Notes under the pieces: generated by a model
What the model was told of the DNA's origin: nothing
The model's input: only the letters and a program-made list of their open reading frames with translations
The model's database searches: none
Shown here: positions 9,082-17,442 of the stretch, one piece after another
Layout: each line of letters begins with the position of its first letter
Numbering within the stretch: the stretch's first letter is position 1
From: Streptomyces sp. Je 1-369
GTDB taxonomy: Bacteria; Actinomycetota; Actinomycetes; Streptomycetales; Streptomycetaceae
DNA: 64,000 nt
Direction: 5' to 3'
NCBI RefSeq assembly: GCF_026810505.1
Contig: NZ_CP101750.1
Coordinates: 3,563,254 to 3,627,253, forward strand
Position numbers and translations under genes: made by a program

Positions 9082-9630
9082 TTAGTCGTCGAAGCCCTCG
9101 GCCGCCCGGGACTCCCGCAGCTCCTTGATCGCTCGGCGGCGGGCCAGGCGGTGGGTGCGGCGGATCTGGGCCTCCTGGTAGCGGCGGCGGTCGCGGTCGG
9201 TCTCGGGGACGACCGGGGGGACCGTGCGGGGCTTGCCGTCCGCGTCGACCGCGGCGAAGACCAGGTAGGCGGAGCCGACCTGCTGGGCGGGCGTCGACTC
9301 GTTCCAGCGCTCGGCGAGGACCCGGACGCCGACCTCCATGGAGCTGCGCCCGGTCCAGTTCACCTGAGCCTTCACATGAACCAGGTCTCCGACCCTGACC
9401 GGCTCCAGGAACACCATCTCGTCCATGGACGCGGTGACCGCGGGGCCGCCGGAGTGGCGTCCGGCGACGGCGCCCGCGGCGTCGTCCACCAGTTTCATGA
9501 TCACGCCACCGTGCACCGTGCCGAGGAGGTTGGTGTCGTTGTGGGTCATGATGTGGCTGAGCGTGGTGCGGGACGCTGAGGTCGGCTTGCCCGGAATCTC
9601 CGATTCCGGATTGGGAGCCTGGTCTGTCAT
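9082..9630 (-). CDS. Acyl-CoA thioesterase, hotdog fold
   Basis: 182 aa, the usual size for a single-hotdog-domain bacterial acyl-CoA hydrolase with a basic C-terminal extension. Family motifs are visible: SHIMTHNDTNLLGTVHGGVIMKLVDD carries the Asn and Asp catalytic region and the HGG turn (shown here in pieces: THNDTNLLGTVHGG about 29-42), then MDEMVFLEPVRVGDLV. It should hydrolyse acyl-CoA to free acid and CoA in the cytoplasm; chain-length preference is not readable. ATG 9630 was chosen; a longer open frame upstream overlaps the divergent LCP gene and lacks coding character. Confidence 0.88.
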   Translation of the reverse strand: MTDQAPNPESEIPGKPTSASRTTLSHIMTHNDTNLLGTVHGGVIMKLVDDAAGAVAGRHSGGPAVTASMDEMVFLEPVRVGDLVHVKAQVNWTGRSSMEVGVRVLAERWNESTPAQQVGSAYLVFAAVDADGKPRTVPPVVPETDRDRRRYQEAQIRRTHRLARRRAIKELRESRAAEGFDD

Positions 9631-9759
9631 GCCCTCCACCCTATGCCGGACGTACGACCGGGCTCTCCCCGGCCGCTTTGCATCAGCTCTGCAACAGCCG
9701 TGACCCAGATTCCCGACCGCCCTGTAAGGCGCGGCCCCGAAGACGGCAGACTGGGCCAC

Positions 9760-11115
9760 ATGAGCGATTGGCCTGACGATCAGGGTGGCGGCCGGGGACA
9801 CGGCCGCGGCAGCGGCAACTCCCAGCCCGAGGGAGCCCGTGCGATGCGGCACATCCAGCGTGGCCGGCCCTCCCGTCCGGCCGGACCACCGCCCGGCGGG
9901 GTCCCGCAGCAGTCCGGGTACGACGACGGGTACGACGAGCCGCGCGGCAACGGCCAGCCGTACGGCGACGCCCGCGACCAGGTCTTCGAGCCGCGCGCCG
10001 CGCGCCAGGACCCGTACGCGCAGAACCAGGACCAGGGCTACGACAGCGGCTACAACACCGGCCAGGTCTACGGCAGGCCCGGCCCGGGCGACGGCGGCGG
10101 CGACGGACGCCCGACCCGCGCCCCGCGTCCCGCGCCGAACTGGCGCAAGCGGATCAAGTGGACCGCGATCACGCTGGTCAGCGTGCTGGTCGTGACCTCG
10201 GTCATCACGTACTTCTGGGCCGATTCCAAGCTCAAGCGCGAGGTCGACCTCTCCAAGGTCATCGAGCGGCCCGAGGGCGGCGACGGCACGAACTACCTGA
10301 TCGTGGGCTCCGACAGCCGCGAGGGCATGACCGCCGAGGACAAGAAGCGCCTCCACACGGGCTCGGCCGACGGCAAGCGCACCGACTCGATGATGATCCT
10401 GCACGTCGCGGACGACGGCGGGAACACGATGATCTCGCTCCCCCGCGACTCGAACGTCACCATCCCCTCGTTCAAGGGCGCCGAGTCCGGCAAGCTCTAC
10501 CCGAACCAGGGCCGCCAGACGAAGCTCAACGCGGCGTACGCGGAGGACGGGCCCGAGCTGCTCGTGCGGACCGTCGAGTACAACACCGGTCTGAAGATCG
10601 ACCACTACGCGGAGATCGGCTTCGGCGGCTTCGCCAAGATCGTGGACGCGGTCGGCGGCGTCGAGATGGACATCCCCAAGGCCTTCAAGGACAAGTGGTC
10701 GGGCGCCGACTTCGAGAAGGGCAAGCAGACGCTCGACGGCCAGGAGGCCCTGGCCTTCGTCCGCACCCGGCACGCCTTCTCCAGCGACCTGGAGCGTACG
10801 AAGAACCAGCAGAAGTTCCTCGCGGCCCTGGCCCACCAGGCGGCGACGCCCGGCACGGTCATGAACCCGTTCAAGCTCTACCCGACGATGGGCGCGGGCC
10901 TGGACACGTTGGTCGTCGACAAGGACATGGGCCTGCTCGACGTGGCCTCCATGTTCTGGGCCATGAAGGGCGTGACCGGCGGTGACGGCACGTCGATGAA
11001 CATGCCGATCTCGGGCTCCGCCGGCAGCAACCTCGTCTGGGACAAGGCCAAGGTCAAGCAGCTCGTCAAGGAGCTCAACAACGACGAGAAGGTGACGGTC
11101 TCGGACAACCGGTGA
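9760..11115 (+). CDS. LCP family protein (paralogue 5)
   Basis: 451 aa from ATG 9760. A long hydrophilic Gly/Gln/Tyr-rich N-terminus (GYDDGYDE, QNQDQGYDSGYN) precedes a membrane segment at about 134-154 and an LCP domain (TNYLIVGSDSREG, SLPRDSNVTI, AFVRTRHAF). It ends right after the LCP domain with no LytR_C module, so like paralogue 1 it is a minimal form. The Asp/Arg positions used for pyrophosphate binding are intact. Divergent from the thioesterase, with 129 bp between starts; an in-frame extension to 9643 lacks a ribosome-binding site. Confidence 0.88.
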   Translation: MSDWPDDQGGGRGHGRGSGNSQPEGARAMRHIQRGRPSRPAGPPPGGVPQQSGYDDGYDEPRGNGQPYGDARDQVFEPRAARQDPYAQNQDQGYDSGYNTGQVYGRPGPGDGGGDGRPTRAPRPAPNWRKRIKWTAITLVSVLVVTSVITYFWADSKLKREVDLSKVIERPEGGDGTNYLIVGSDSREGMTAEDKKRLHTGSADGKRTDSMMILHVADDGGNTMISLPRDSNVTIPSFKGAESGKLYPNQGRQTKLNAAYAEDGPELLVRTVEYNTGLKIDHYAEIGFGGFAKIVDAVGGVEMDIPKAFKDKWSGADFEKGKQTLDGQEALAFVRTRHAFSSDLERTKNQQKFLAALAHQAATPGTVMNPFKLYPTMGAGLDTLVVDKDMGLLDVASMFWAMKGVTGGDGTSMNMPISGSAGSNLVWDKAKVKQLVKELNNDEKVTVSDNR

Positions 11116-11139
11116 CGCCGTTGACCGCTCACGTGTGAG

Positions 11140-11171
11140 AGGGCCCCGCCGATCCAGGTCGGCGGGGCCCT
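11140..11171 (+). terminator. Hairpin terminator after LCP paralogue 5
   Basis: Perfect 13-bp stem agggccccgccga (11140-11152) / tcggcggggccct (11159-11171) with a 6-nt loop, 24 bases after the stop codon and followed by ttcg. Confidence 0.75.
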
Positions 11172-11287
11172 TTCGCGTACCGCGGCGGCCGCCCCGTACC
11201 CCGAACGCCCCGTCCGCCGCGAAGCCGTGGCCGTGCCGTGCCACGGTTTATTCGAACTGCCACCCGCCGACGTCCGGAGCACCTGCC

Positions 11288-12436
11288 ATGGCAGACCTGC
11301 AGGAGGAATTCAGCGCCACCGCCGAGGCGGGGGCCCTCGATCAGGCCCTCGTCCCGCCCGACCCCGTGCCCGACCCCGCCCTCGTGACCGCGCCCGCACC
11401 CGCGCCCGGCGCGGAGACCGTCCGCTGCGCCTCCCCCGCGGACCGGGCCCGCGCCCTGCTCGCCGCCCACCCCGTCGCCGACGGCTACAGCGGCATGCCG
11501 TGGGCCCTGCGCGAGCTGCCCTGGCACGACTTCGAGACCGGTGACAGCGGCCTCGACGGCGACGTGCCGCGGCTGCGCGCGGGCCGGGTCGGCGCGCAGT
11601 TCTGGTCGGTGCACGTGCCCGACGGGCCGAGCGGCGACCGCACCGTTCGCACGACGCTCGAACAGATCGACCTCATCAAGCACGTCGTCGCCGCCCACTC
11701 CGACGCCCTGCGGCTCGCCCGCAACGCGTCGGAGACCGCCGACGCCCGCAACTGCGGCCGCATCGCCACCCTGATCGGCCCGGCCCGCGGCGTCGCGCTC
11801 GGCGACTCGCTGGGCACGTTGCGGGTGCTGCACAGCCTGGGCCTGTGCGTGGTCACGCTCTGCGGGACGTCCTGGGCGGGCGAGGGCGGCCTGACGCCGT
11901 TCGGCGAGGAGGTCGTCAGGGAGATGAACCGGCTCGGGGTCCTCGCGGACCTGTCCGGCACCTCCGAGGTGACGGCGCGGCGGGTGCTCGCCGTCTCCAA
12001 GGCGCCGGTGGTCTTCATGCGCTCGGGGGCCCGCGCCCTGTACGACCATCCGGCGAACCTCTCGGACGGCCTCCTCGCGGATGTCGGCGCCGCCAAGGGC
12101 CTCGTCCTCGTCCCGCTCGCCGCCGGGCGGACCGGGCCCACGGTGCGCACGGTCGCGGACCACCTCGACCACGTGCGCCGGGTCGCGGGCCCGGAGTGCG
12201 TGGGGATCTCCGGCACGCACGACACCCGTGAGGCGCACCCGGAGGGCCTGTCAGACCCGCTGGGTCACGTGCGGCTGATCGCCGAACTCGTCGAACGCGG
12301 CTGGCCCGAGGCCGACTTGGCGCTGCTCACCTGGGGCAACGTACAACGCGCCCTGCGCGGTGCGGACTTCACCGCGCGGTCGACGCGGGAGCGGCGGCCC
12401 GCGTCGACGGCGACGATAGACCGACTGGACGGGTGA
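11288..12436 (+). CDS. M19 dipeptidase homologue lacking metal ligands
   Basis: 382 aa, clearly homologous along its length to the intact renal-type dipeptidase at 15666-16904 (shared blocks [46 protein letters not shown]). Every catalytic position of the M19 family is substituted: the HxD zinc pair in DGHND is DGYSG (Tyr67, Gly69); the bridging Glu is Ala166; the substrate His of LTHN is Gly193; the His in DLSH is Gly224; the next zinc His is Arg245; the catalytic Asp of GGDYDG is Thr310. About 45 residues of the lid region are also missing. It should not bind the binuclear zinc centre. It is unbroken and GC-normal, so it may be a binding or regulatory paralogue rather than a decayed gene. 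Confidence 0.85.
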   Translation: MADLQEEFSATAEAGALDQALVPPDPVPDPALVTAPAPAPGAETVRCASPADRARALLAAHPVADGYSGMPWALRELPWHDFETGDSGLDGDVPRLRAGRVGAQFWSVHVPDGPSGDRTVRTTLEQIDLIKHVVAAHSDALRLARNASETADARNCGRIATLIGPARGVALGDSLGTLRVLHSLGLCVVTLCGTSWAGEGGLTPFGEEVVREMNRLGVLADLSGTSEVTARRVLAVSKAPVVFMRSGARALYDHPANLSDGLLADVGAAKGLVLVPLAAGRTGPTVRTVADHLDHVRRVAGPECVGISGTHDTREAHPEGLSDPLGHVRLIAELVERGWPEADLALLTWGNVQRALRGADFTARSTRERRPASTATIDRLDG

Positions 12437-12453
12437 GCGCCGTTGTGCCGGCC

Positions 12454-12489
12454 CGTCAGGGGATCTTGCATCCGTCAGGGGATCTTGCA
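12454..12489. repeat. 17-bp direct duplication over the VOC stop codon
   Basis: cgtcaggggatcttgca occurs at 12454-12470 and 12473-12489. The second copy contains the stop codon and last codons of the minus-strand VOC gene; the first copy duplicates them just downstream, giving a second stop. This occupies the short convergent gap 12437-12474, with no obvious terminator hairpin. Confidence 0.8.
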
Positions 12490-12882
12490 GAGGCAGAACG
12501 GGTGCCCCGCGGGGTCGGCGTAGACGCGGAAGTCGCGCTTGCCTCCGTCGTCGTCCAGGTCGAGGGGCGTCGCGCCGAGCGCGAGCACCTTCTCCTGGGC
12601 GGCGTCGATCTCCTCGATGGTGCGCCCGGCGTCCAGGTCCAGGTGGACCTGTTGCGCGTTGACGTCGGAACGGGGCCACTCCGGCGGGCGCAGGCCCACC
12701 ACCTTCTGGAACGACACTTTGACGCGGCCGGGTGACACGAGGTCGACCCAGTCCCCGTCCTCTTCGATGGTGCCGCCGATGAGGGCGGCGTAGAACTCGG
12801 CGAGTGCGCGCGGGTCCGGGCAGTCCAGGACGACGTTGCGCAGGCGGGCGATGGGTTCCGTCACGGGTTCCGTCATATCCAT
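12475..12882 (-). CDS. VOC (glyoxalase/bleomycin-resistance fold) protein
   Basis: 135 aa. The VOC pattern is evident: RNVVLDCPDPRALAEFY at the N-terminus, QQVHLDLDAG with the metal-type His, and the closing DFRVYADPAGHPFCLC. It resembles the small DUF-like VOC proteins common in streptomycetes, and the second VOC gene at 37749-38159 shares the same end motif. Substrate unknown. Several Met codons are clustered at the start (12897, 12888, 12882, 12876); 12882 was chosen because gggggg lies six bases upstream. It follows the nucleotide-sugar dehydrogenase closely on the same strand and is probably cotranscribed. Confidence 0.82.
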   Translation of the reverse strand: MDMTEPVTEPIARLRNVVLDCPDPRALAEFYAALIGGTIEEDGDWVDLVSPGRVKVSFQKVVGLRPPEWPRSDVNAQQVHLDLDAGRTIEEIDAAQEKVLALGATPLDLDDDGGKRDFRVYADPAGHPFCLCKIP

Positions 12883-12905
12883 GTCCATGCCCCCCATGGT
12901 CACTC

Positions 12906-14249
12906 TTAGGCTGCGGGCCTGCCCATCGCGCGGTACGTCCAGCCCGCGGCCCGCCACGTCTCGGGGTCCAGGGCGTTGCGGCCGTCCAGGATGAGCGGGG
13001 CGGTCGCGGCGGCGGCGAGCTCCGCGGGGTCGAGCTCGCGGAACTCGCGCCACTCGGTGAGGTGCAGGACGACGTCGGCGCCGCGGACGGCGTCCAGGGC
13101 CGTTTCCGCGTACCCGAGGGTGGGGAACAGGCGGCGGGCGTTCGCCATGCCCTTGGGGTCGTAGACGGTCACCTGGCCGCCCTGGAGGTGGATCTGACCG
13201 GCCACGTTCAGGGCCGGGGAGTCGCGTACGTCGTCCGAGTCCGGCTTGAACGTGGCGCCGAGGACCGCGACCCGCTTGCCGAGGAAGGAGCCGCCGCCGA
13301 GCGCCTCGCGCGCCATCTCGACCATCTGGCCGCGCCGCCGCATGTTGATGGAGTCGATCTCGCGCAGGAACGTCAGGGCCTGGTCGGCGCCGAGCTCGCC
13401 GGCCCGCGCCATGAACGCGCGGATGTCCTTGGGCAGGCAGCCGCCGCCGAAGCCGATGCCGGCCCGCAGGAACTTCTTGCCGATGCGGTCGTCGTGGCCG
13501 AGGGCCTCCGCGAGCTTCACGACGTCGCCGCCGGCGGCCTCGCAGACCTCGGCCATGGCGTTGATGAAGGAGATCTTCGTGGCGAGGAACGAGTTCGCGG
13601 AGGTCTTGACGAGCTCAGCGGTCGGGAAGTCGGTGACGACGAACGGTGAGCCCTCGCCGATGGGCGCCGCGTACACCTCGCGCAGCAGCTTCTCCGCGCG
13701 CTCGCTGCGCACGCCGACGACGATGCGGTCGGGGTGCAGCGTGTCCTTGACGGCGAAGCCCTCGCGCAGGAACTCGGGGTTCCAGGCGAGTTCGACCTCG
13801 TCGCCCGCGGGGGCGAGCTCCGCGAGGCGGGTGGCGAGCCGGTCCGCGCTGCCGACCGGGACGGTGGACTTGCCGACGACCAGCGCGGATTTGGTGAGGT
13901 GCTTGGCGAGGGACTCCAGGGCGTTGTCGACGTACGACATGTCGCACGCGTACTCGCCGTGCTTCTGCGGGGTGTTCACGCAGATGAAGTGGACGTCGCC
14001 GAAGTCCGCGACCTCCGCCCAGTCCATCGTGAAGCGCAGCCGCCCGCTGGCTCCTTCGATGCCCGCGACGTGCTTGCGCAGGAGCTCCTCGAGACCGGGC
14101 TCGTACATGGGGACCTCGCCCCGCTGGAGCATCTCGATCTTCTCGGGCACGACGTCAAGACCCAGCACCTCGAAGCCGAGCTCGGCCATGGCCGCGGCGT
14201 GCGTGGCGCCGAGATAGCCGGTACCGATCACGGTGATCTTGGGGGCCAT
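12906..14249 (-). CDS. UDP-glucose/GDP-mannose dehydrogenase family protein
   Basis: 447 aa, full length. The enzyme oxidises a nucleotide sugar C6 alcohol to the acid with two NAD+. The N-terminal Rossmann motif GTGYLG is at about 8-13, the middle domain carries NPEFLREGFAVKD, and the catalytic cysteine is in GFGGGCLPKD (about 255-264). The C-terminal NAD-like domain has VAVLGATFKPDSDDVRDSP. Uronic acid made here could feed a teichuronic-type polymer, which fits the nearby LCP genes and glycosyltransferase; the specific sugar is not readable. ATG 14249; divergent from the acyl-CoA dehydrogenase. Confidence 0.93.
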   Translation of the reverse strand: MAPKITVIGTGYLGATHAAAMAELGFEVLGLDVVPEKIEMLQRGEVPMYEPGLEELLRKHVAGIEGASGRLRFTMDWAEVADFGDVHFICVNTPQKHGEYACDMSYVDNALESLAKHLTKSALVVGKSTVPVGSADRLATRLAELAPAGDEVELAWNPEFLREGFAVKDTLHPDRIVVGVRSERAEKLLREVYAAPIGEGSPFVVTDFPTAELVKTSANSFLATKISFINAMAEVCEAAGGDVVKLAEALGHDDRIGKKFLRAGIGFGGGCLPKDIRAFMARAGELGADQALTFLREIDSINMRRRGQMVEMAREALGGGSFLGKRVAVLGATFKPDSDDVRDSPALNVAGQIHLQGGQVTVYDPKGMANARRLFPTLGYAETALDAVRGADVVLHLTEWREFRELDPAELAAAATAPLILDGRNALDPETWRAAGWTYRAMGRPAA

Positions 14250-14384
14250 GCGGTGCTCCAGGGGGCTGTGGCGTCAGTGCGCTGACGAGCATAGTCCCGC
14301 GTGTCCCGGCCGCTCACCGGGCACGATTCCCGCTGTCGCGAAGCTCACGTATCCCTCGCGTGGGGGGCACCACTAAAATTTGGG

Positions 14385-14398
14385 TTACTTAACGGTAA
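14385..14398. promoter_or_regulatory. AT-rich palindromic motif between divergent genes
   Basis: In the 175-bp divergent gap 14250-14424 an unusually AT-rich patch (14371-14402) holds ttac-N6-gtaa (14385-14398), about 26 bp before the acyl-CoA dehydrogenase start. Half-sites of this form are typical of TetR-family operators, so it may control the dehydrogenase. Inference only. Confidence 0.35.
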
Positions 14399-14424
14399 TT
14401 AGCGTCCTTGGAGCGTGAGAGACC

Positions 14425-15582
14425 TTGGCCGGATCGGCTGATTTCGACCTGTACCGCCCGTCCGAGGAGCACGACATGCTCCGCGACGCGATCCGCTCGC
14501 TGGCCGAGGCGAAGATCGCGCCGTTCGCCGCAGCGGTGGACGAGGAGGCCCGCTTCCCGCAGGAGGCCCTCGACGCGCTCGTCGCGAACGACCTGCACGC
14601 CGTGCACGTCCCGGAGAGCTACGGCGGCGCGGGCGCCGACGCCCTCGCCACGGTCATCGTCATCGAGGAAGTCGCCCGCGTGTGCGCCAGCTCCTCGCTG
14701 ATCCCCGCCGTCAACAAGCTCGGCTCGCTGCCGGTCATCCTCTCCGGCTCCGAGGAGCTGAAGAAGAAGTACATGACGCCGCTCGCCGGCGGCGAGGGCA
14801 TGTTCTCGTACTGCCTCTCCGAGCCGGACGCCGGTTCGGACGCGGCGGGCATGAAGACCAAGGCCGTGCGCGACGGCGACTTCTGGGTGCTCAACGGCGT
14901 GAAGCGCTGGATCACCAACGCGGGCGTCTCCGAGTACTACACGGTGATGGCCGTCACCGACCCGGAGAAGCGCTCCAGGGGCATCAGCGCGTTCGTCGTC
15001 GAGAAGGGCGACGAGGGCGTCTCCTTCGGCGCCCCGGAGAAGAAGCTCGGCATCAAGGGCTCCCCCACCCGCGAGGTCTACCTCGACAACGTCCGCATCC
15101 CCGCCGACCGCATGATCGGCGACGAGGGCACGGGCTTCGCGACCGCCATGAAGACCCTGGACCACACCCGCATCACCATCGCGGCCCAGGCTCTCGGCAT
15201 CGCCCAGGGCGCCCTCGACTACGCCAAGGGCTACGTCAAGGAGCGCAAGCAGTTCGGCAAGCCGATCGCCGACTTCCAGGGCATCCAGTTCATGCTCGCC
15301 GACATGGCGATGAAGATCGAGGCCGCCCGCCAGCTGACGTACGCGGCGGCCGCCAAGTCGGAGCGCGGCGACAAGGACCTCACCTTCCAGGGCGCGGCCG
15401 CGAAGTGCTTCGCCTCGGACGTCGCGATGGAGGTCACCACGGACGCGGTGCAGCTCCTCGGCGGGTACGGCTACACCCGTGACTACCCGGTCGAGCGCAT
15501 GATGCGAGACGCGAAGATCACGCAGATTTATGAGGGCACGAACCAGGTCCAGCGCATCGTGATGGCGCGCAACCTGCCGTAG
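14425..15582 (+). CDS. Acyl-CoA dehydrogenase
   Basis: 385 aa, the standard length. FAD-dependent alpha,beta-dehydrogenation of acyl-CoA. Visible motifs: YCLSEPDAGSDAAGM (the first ACAD signature), WITNAG, the RKQFGKPIADFQ segment near the second signature, and the catalytic base region QIYEGTNQVQRIVMAR near the C-terminus with Glu after Tyr. The start is TTG at 14425, preceded by ggagcgtgagag; the protein begins MAGSADFDLYRPSEEHDM. It stands alone, so its chain-length specificity and partner ETF are not indicated by context. Confidence 0.94.
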   Translation: MAGSADFDLYRPSEEHDMLRDAIRSLAEAKIAPFAAAVDEEARFPQEALDALVANDLHAVHVPESYGGAGADALATVIVIEEVARVCASSSLIPAVNKLGSLPVILSGSEELKKKYMTPLAGGEGMFSYCLSEPDAGSDAAGMKTKAVRDGDFWVLNGVKRWITNAGVSEYYTVMAVTDPEKRSRGISAFVVEKGDEGVSFGAPEKKLGIKGSPTREVYLDNVRIPADRMIGDEGTGFATAMKTLDHTRITIAAQALGIAQGALDYAKGYVKERKQFGKPIADFQGIQFMLADMAMKIEAARQLTYAAAAKSERGDKDLTFQGAAAKCFASDVAMEVTTDAVQLLGGYGYTRDYPVERMMRDAKITQIYEGTNQVQRIVMARNLP

Positions 15583-15602
15583 CCCGCGGCGCTCGAACGG
15601 CG

Positions 15603-15640
15603 ACGGTGCCCTCTCCCTGACTTCGGGGGGAGGGCACCGT
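15603..15640. terminator. Bidirectional hairpin terminator
   Basis: Stem acggtgccctc (15603-15613) / gagggcaccgt (15630-15640), extendable by a short C/G stretch, between the convergent acyl-CoA dehydrogenase and dipeptidase genes. Confidence 0.7.
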
Positions 15641-15665
15641 TCGTGCCCCGAAGGGGCGCCCCTTC

Positions 15666-16904
15666 TCAGCCGTCCAGTTGCGTCAGCGTCGCGATCGACG
15701 GGCCCCGTCGGGAGCTGATGTCCCGGGAGACGTCCTCCGCCGCGCCCAGCACCCGTACCGCGTTCCGCCACGTCAGCTTCGCGAGGTCGGGCGTGGACCA
15801 GCCGCGGGTGAGGAGTTCCGCGATCAGGTTCGGGTAGCCCGCCACGTCGTCGAGGCCGGACGGGGTGAACGCCGTGCCGTCGTAGTCGCCGCCGATGCCG
15901 ACGTGGTCGATGCCCGCCACCTCGCGCATGTGGTCGAGGTGGTCGGCGACCGTTGCGGCGGTGGCGATCGGGCGGGGGTTCGTCGCCTCGAAGGCCTCGT
16001 GGACCTTCATCGCCTCGGGCCGCGTGTCCAGGTGGTGGAAACCGTTGGCCCGCATGTTGTCGTCGGCGGCCCGCGTCCAGTCGACCGCCGCCTGGAGGAC
16101 GAACTTCGGGACGAAGGTCGCCATCGCCACGCCGCCGTTGGCGGGCAGCCGCTCCAGGACGTCGTCCGGGATGTTGCGCGGGTGGTCGCAGACCGCCCGC
16201 GACGAGGAGTGCGAGAAGATGACCGGGGCCGCCGACGTGTCCAGGGCCGCCCGCATCGTCGTCGCCGCGACGTGTGAGAGGTCCACCAGCATGCCGACGC
16301 GGTTCATCTCACGTACGACCTCGTGGCCGAAGGGCGAGAGGCCGCCGACGCCCGGCTCGTCCGTCGCCGAGTCCGCCCACGCGATGTTGTCGTTGTGCGT
16401 GAGCGTCATGTAGCGGACGCCGAGCGTGTGCAACGCCCGCAGCGTGGCGAGGGAGTTGTTGATGGAGTGCCCGCCCTCGGCGCCCATCAGGGAGGCGATG
16501 CGGCCCTCGGCGCGGGCCTTCTCCATGTCCGCCGCCGTCAGCGCGCGGACCAGGTCCGCCGGGTGGCGGGTGAGCAACCGGTCGACGCAGTCGATCTGTT
16601 CGAGCGTGGCGCTGACCGCCGCGTCGCCGGTCAGGTCCGTGCGGACGTACACCGACCAGAACTGCGCGCCGACGCCGCCCGCGCGCAGCCGGGCTATGTC
16701 CGTGTGCAGGCTGCCCCGCTGGTCCGTCGCGATGTCGAGCTTGCCGATGTCGTAACCGGCCTTCTCGCGCAGGGCCCACGGCAGGTCGTTGTGGCCGTCG
16801 ACGACGGGGAAGTCGGCGAGGAGTGCGCGTGCTTCGTCGAGTGCGCGTGCCGCGTCCAGTGCGTGTGCTTCGTCCAGTGCGCGTGCTTCGTCGTGGGATG
16901 TCAT
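15666..16904 (-). CDS. Renal-type membrane dipeptidase homologue (peptidase M19)
   Basis: 412 aa. Zn-dependent hydrolysis of dipeptides, including L-D types in this family. All M19 ligands are present: DGHNDLP (His and Asp), MGAEGGH (bridging Glu), [19 protein letters not shown] and GIGGDYDGT with the catalytic Asp. The S. coelicolor protein Sco3058, described as the closest bacterial homologue of human renal dipeptidase, is the likely counterpart. The first ~28 residues are a [18 protein letters not shown] repeat of no known function. No signal peptide, so cytoplasmic. Its start is four bases from the purE stop, giving a purK-purE-dipeptidase operon. It is the functional paralogue of the ligand-less protein at 11288-12436. 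Confidence 0.93.
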   Translation of the reverse strand: MTSHDEARALDEAHALDAARALDEARALLADFPVVDGHNDLPWALREKAGYDIGKLDIATDQRGSLHTDIARLRAGGVGAQFWSVYVRTDLTGDAAVSATLEQIDCVDRLLTRHPADLVRALTAADMEKARAEGRIASLMGAEGGHSINNSLATLRALHTLGVRYMTLTHNDNIAWADSATDEPGVGGLSPFGHEVVREMNRVGMLVDLSHVAATTMRAALDTSAAPVIFSHSSSRAVCDHPRNIPDDVLERLPANGGVAMATFVPKFVLQAAVDWTRAADDNMRANGFHHLDTRPEAMKVHEAFEATNPRPIATAATVADHLDHMREVAGIDHVGIGGDYDGTAFTPSGLDDVAGYPNLIAELLTRGWSTPDLAKLTWRNAVRVLGAAEDVSRDISSRRGPSIATLTQLDG

Positions 16905-16908
16905 GCGG

Positions 16909-17442
16909 TCACTTTCCCGAGCCGAAGCCGAATCCGGAACCCGCTCCCTCGACCTTGGTCCGCAGCCGCTTGCCCTTCTCCGTCGCCTGGTCGTTCAGCT
17001 CCTGCTGGAACTCCCGCATGCGGCCGAGGAGTTCGGGGTCGTGCGCGGCGAGGATGCGGGCCGCGAGCAGGCCCGCGTTGCGCGCGCCGCCGACGGAGAC
17101 CGTCGCGACCGGGACGCCCGCGGGCATCTGCACGATGGACAGGAGGCTGTCCATGCCGTCCAGGTACTTGAGCGGGACGGGCACGCCGATCACCGGGAGC
17201 GGGGTCACCGACGCCAGCATGCCCGGCAGGTGGGCGGCGCCGCCCGCACCGGCGATGATCGCCTTGAGGCCGCGGTCCGCCGCCTGCTCGCCGTACGCGA
17301 TCATCTCGTGCGGCATGCGGTGCGCGGAGACGACGTCGACCTCGAAGGGGATCTCGAACTCGTCGAGTGCCTTGGCGGCGCCCTCCATCACCGGCCAGTC
17401 GGAGTCCGAGCCCATGACGATGCCAACAACGGGTGCACTCAT
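16909..17442 (-). CDS. purE: N5-CAIR mutase (PurE class I)
   Basis: 177 aa. Converts N5-carboxyaminoimidazole ribonucleotide to CAIR in purine synthesis. Class I motifs are clear: [10 protein letters not shown] near the N-terminus, VSAHRMP with the catalytic His, and [11 protein letters not shown]. The C-terminus has a basic and Gly-rich extension ([17 protein letters not shown]) beyond the usual end. ATG 17442 overlaps the purK stop by four bases (ATGA), so translation is coupled and the two enzymes of the PurK/PurE step are made together. Confidence 0.96.
   Translation of the reverse strand: MSAPVVGIVMGSDSDWPVMEGAAKALDEFEIPFEVDVVSAHRMPHEMIAYGEQAADRGLKAIIAGAGGAAHLPGMLASVTPLPVIGVPVPLKYLDGMDSLLSIVQMPAGVPVATVSVGGARNAGLLAARILAAHDPELLGRMREFQQELNDQATEKGKRLRTKVEGAGSGFGFGSGK

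Noticed and set aside
9082..11244. 720-codon minus-strand open frame
   Set aside because: Only the last 182 codons (thioesterase) are real; the rest is antisense to LCP paralogue 5 with His/Arg/Asp/Glu-rich shadow composition.
11288..12436. Calling this gene an active dipeptidase
   Set aside because: All metal and catalytic residues are substituted.
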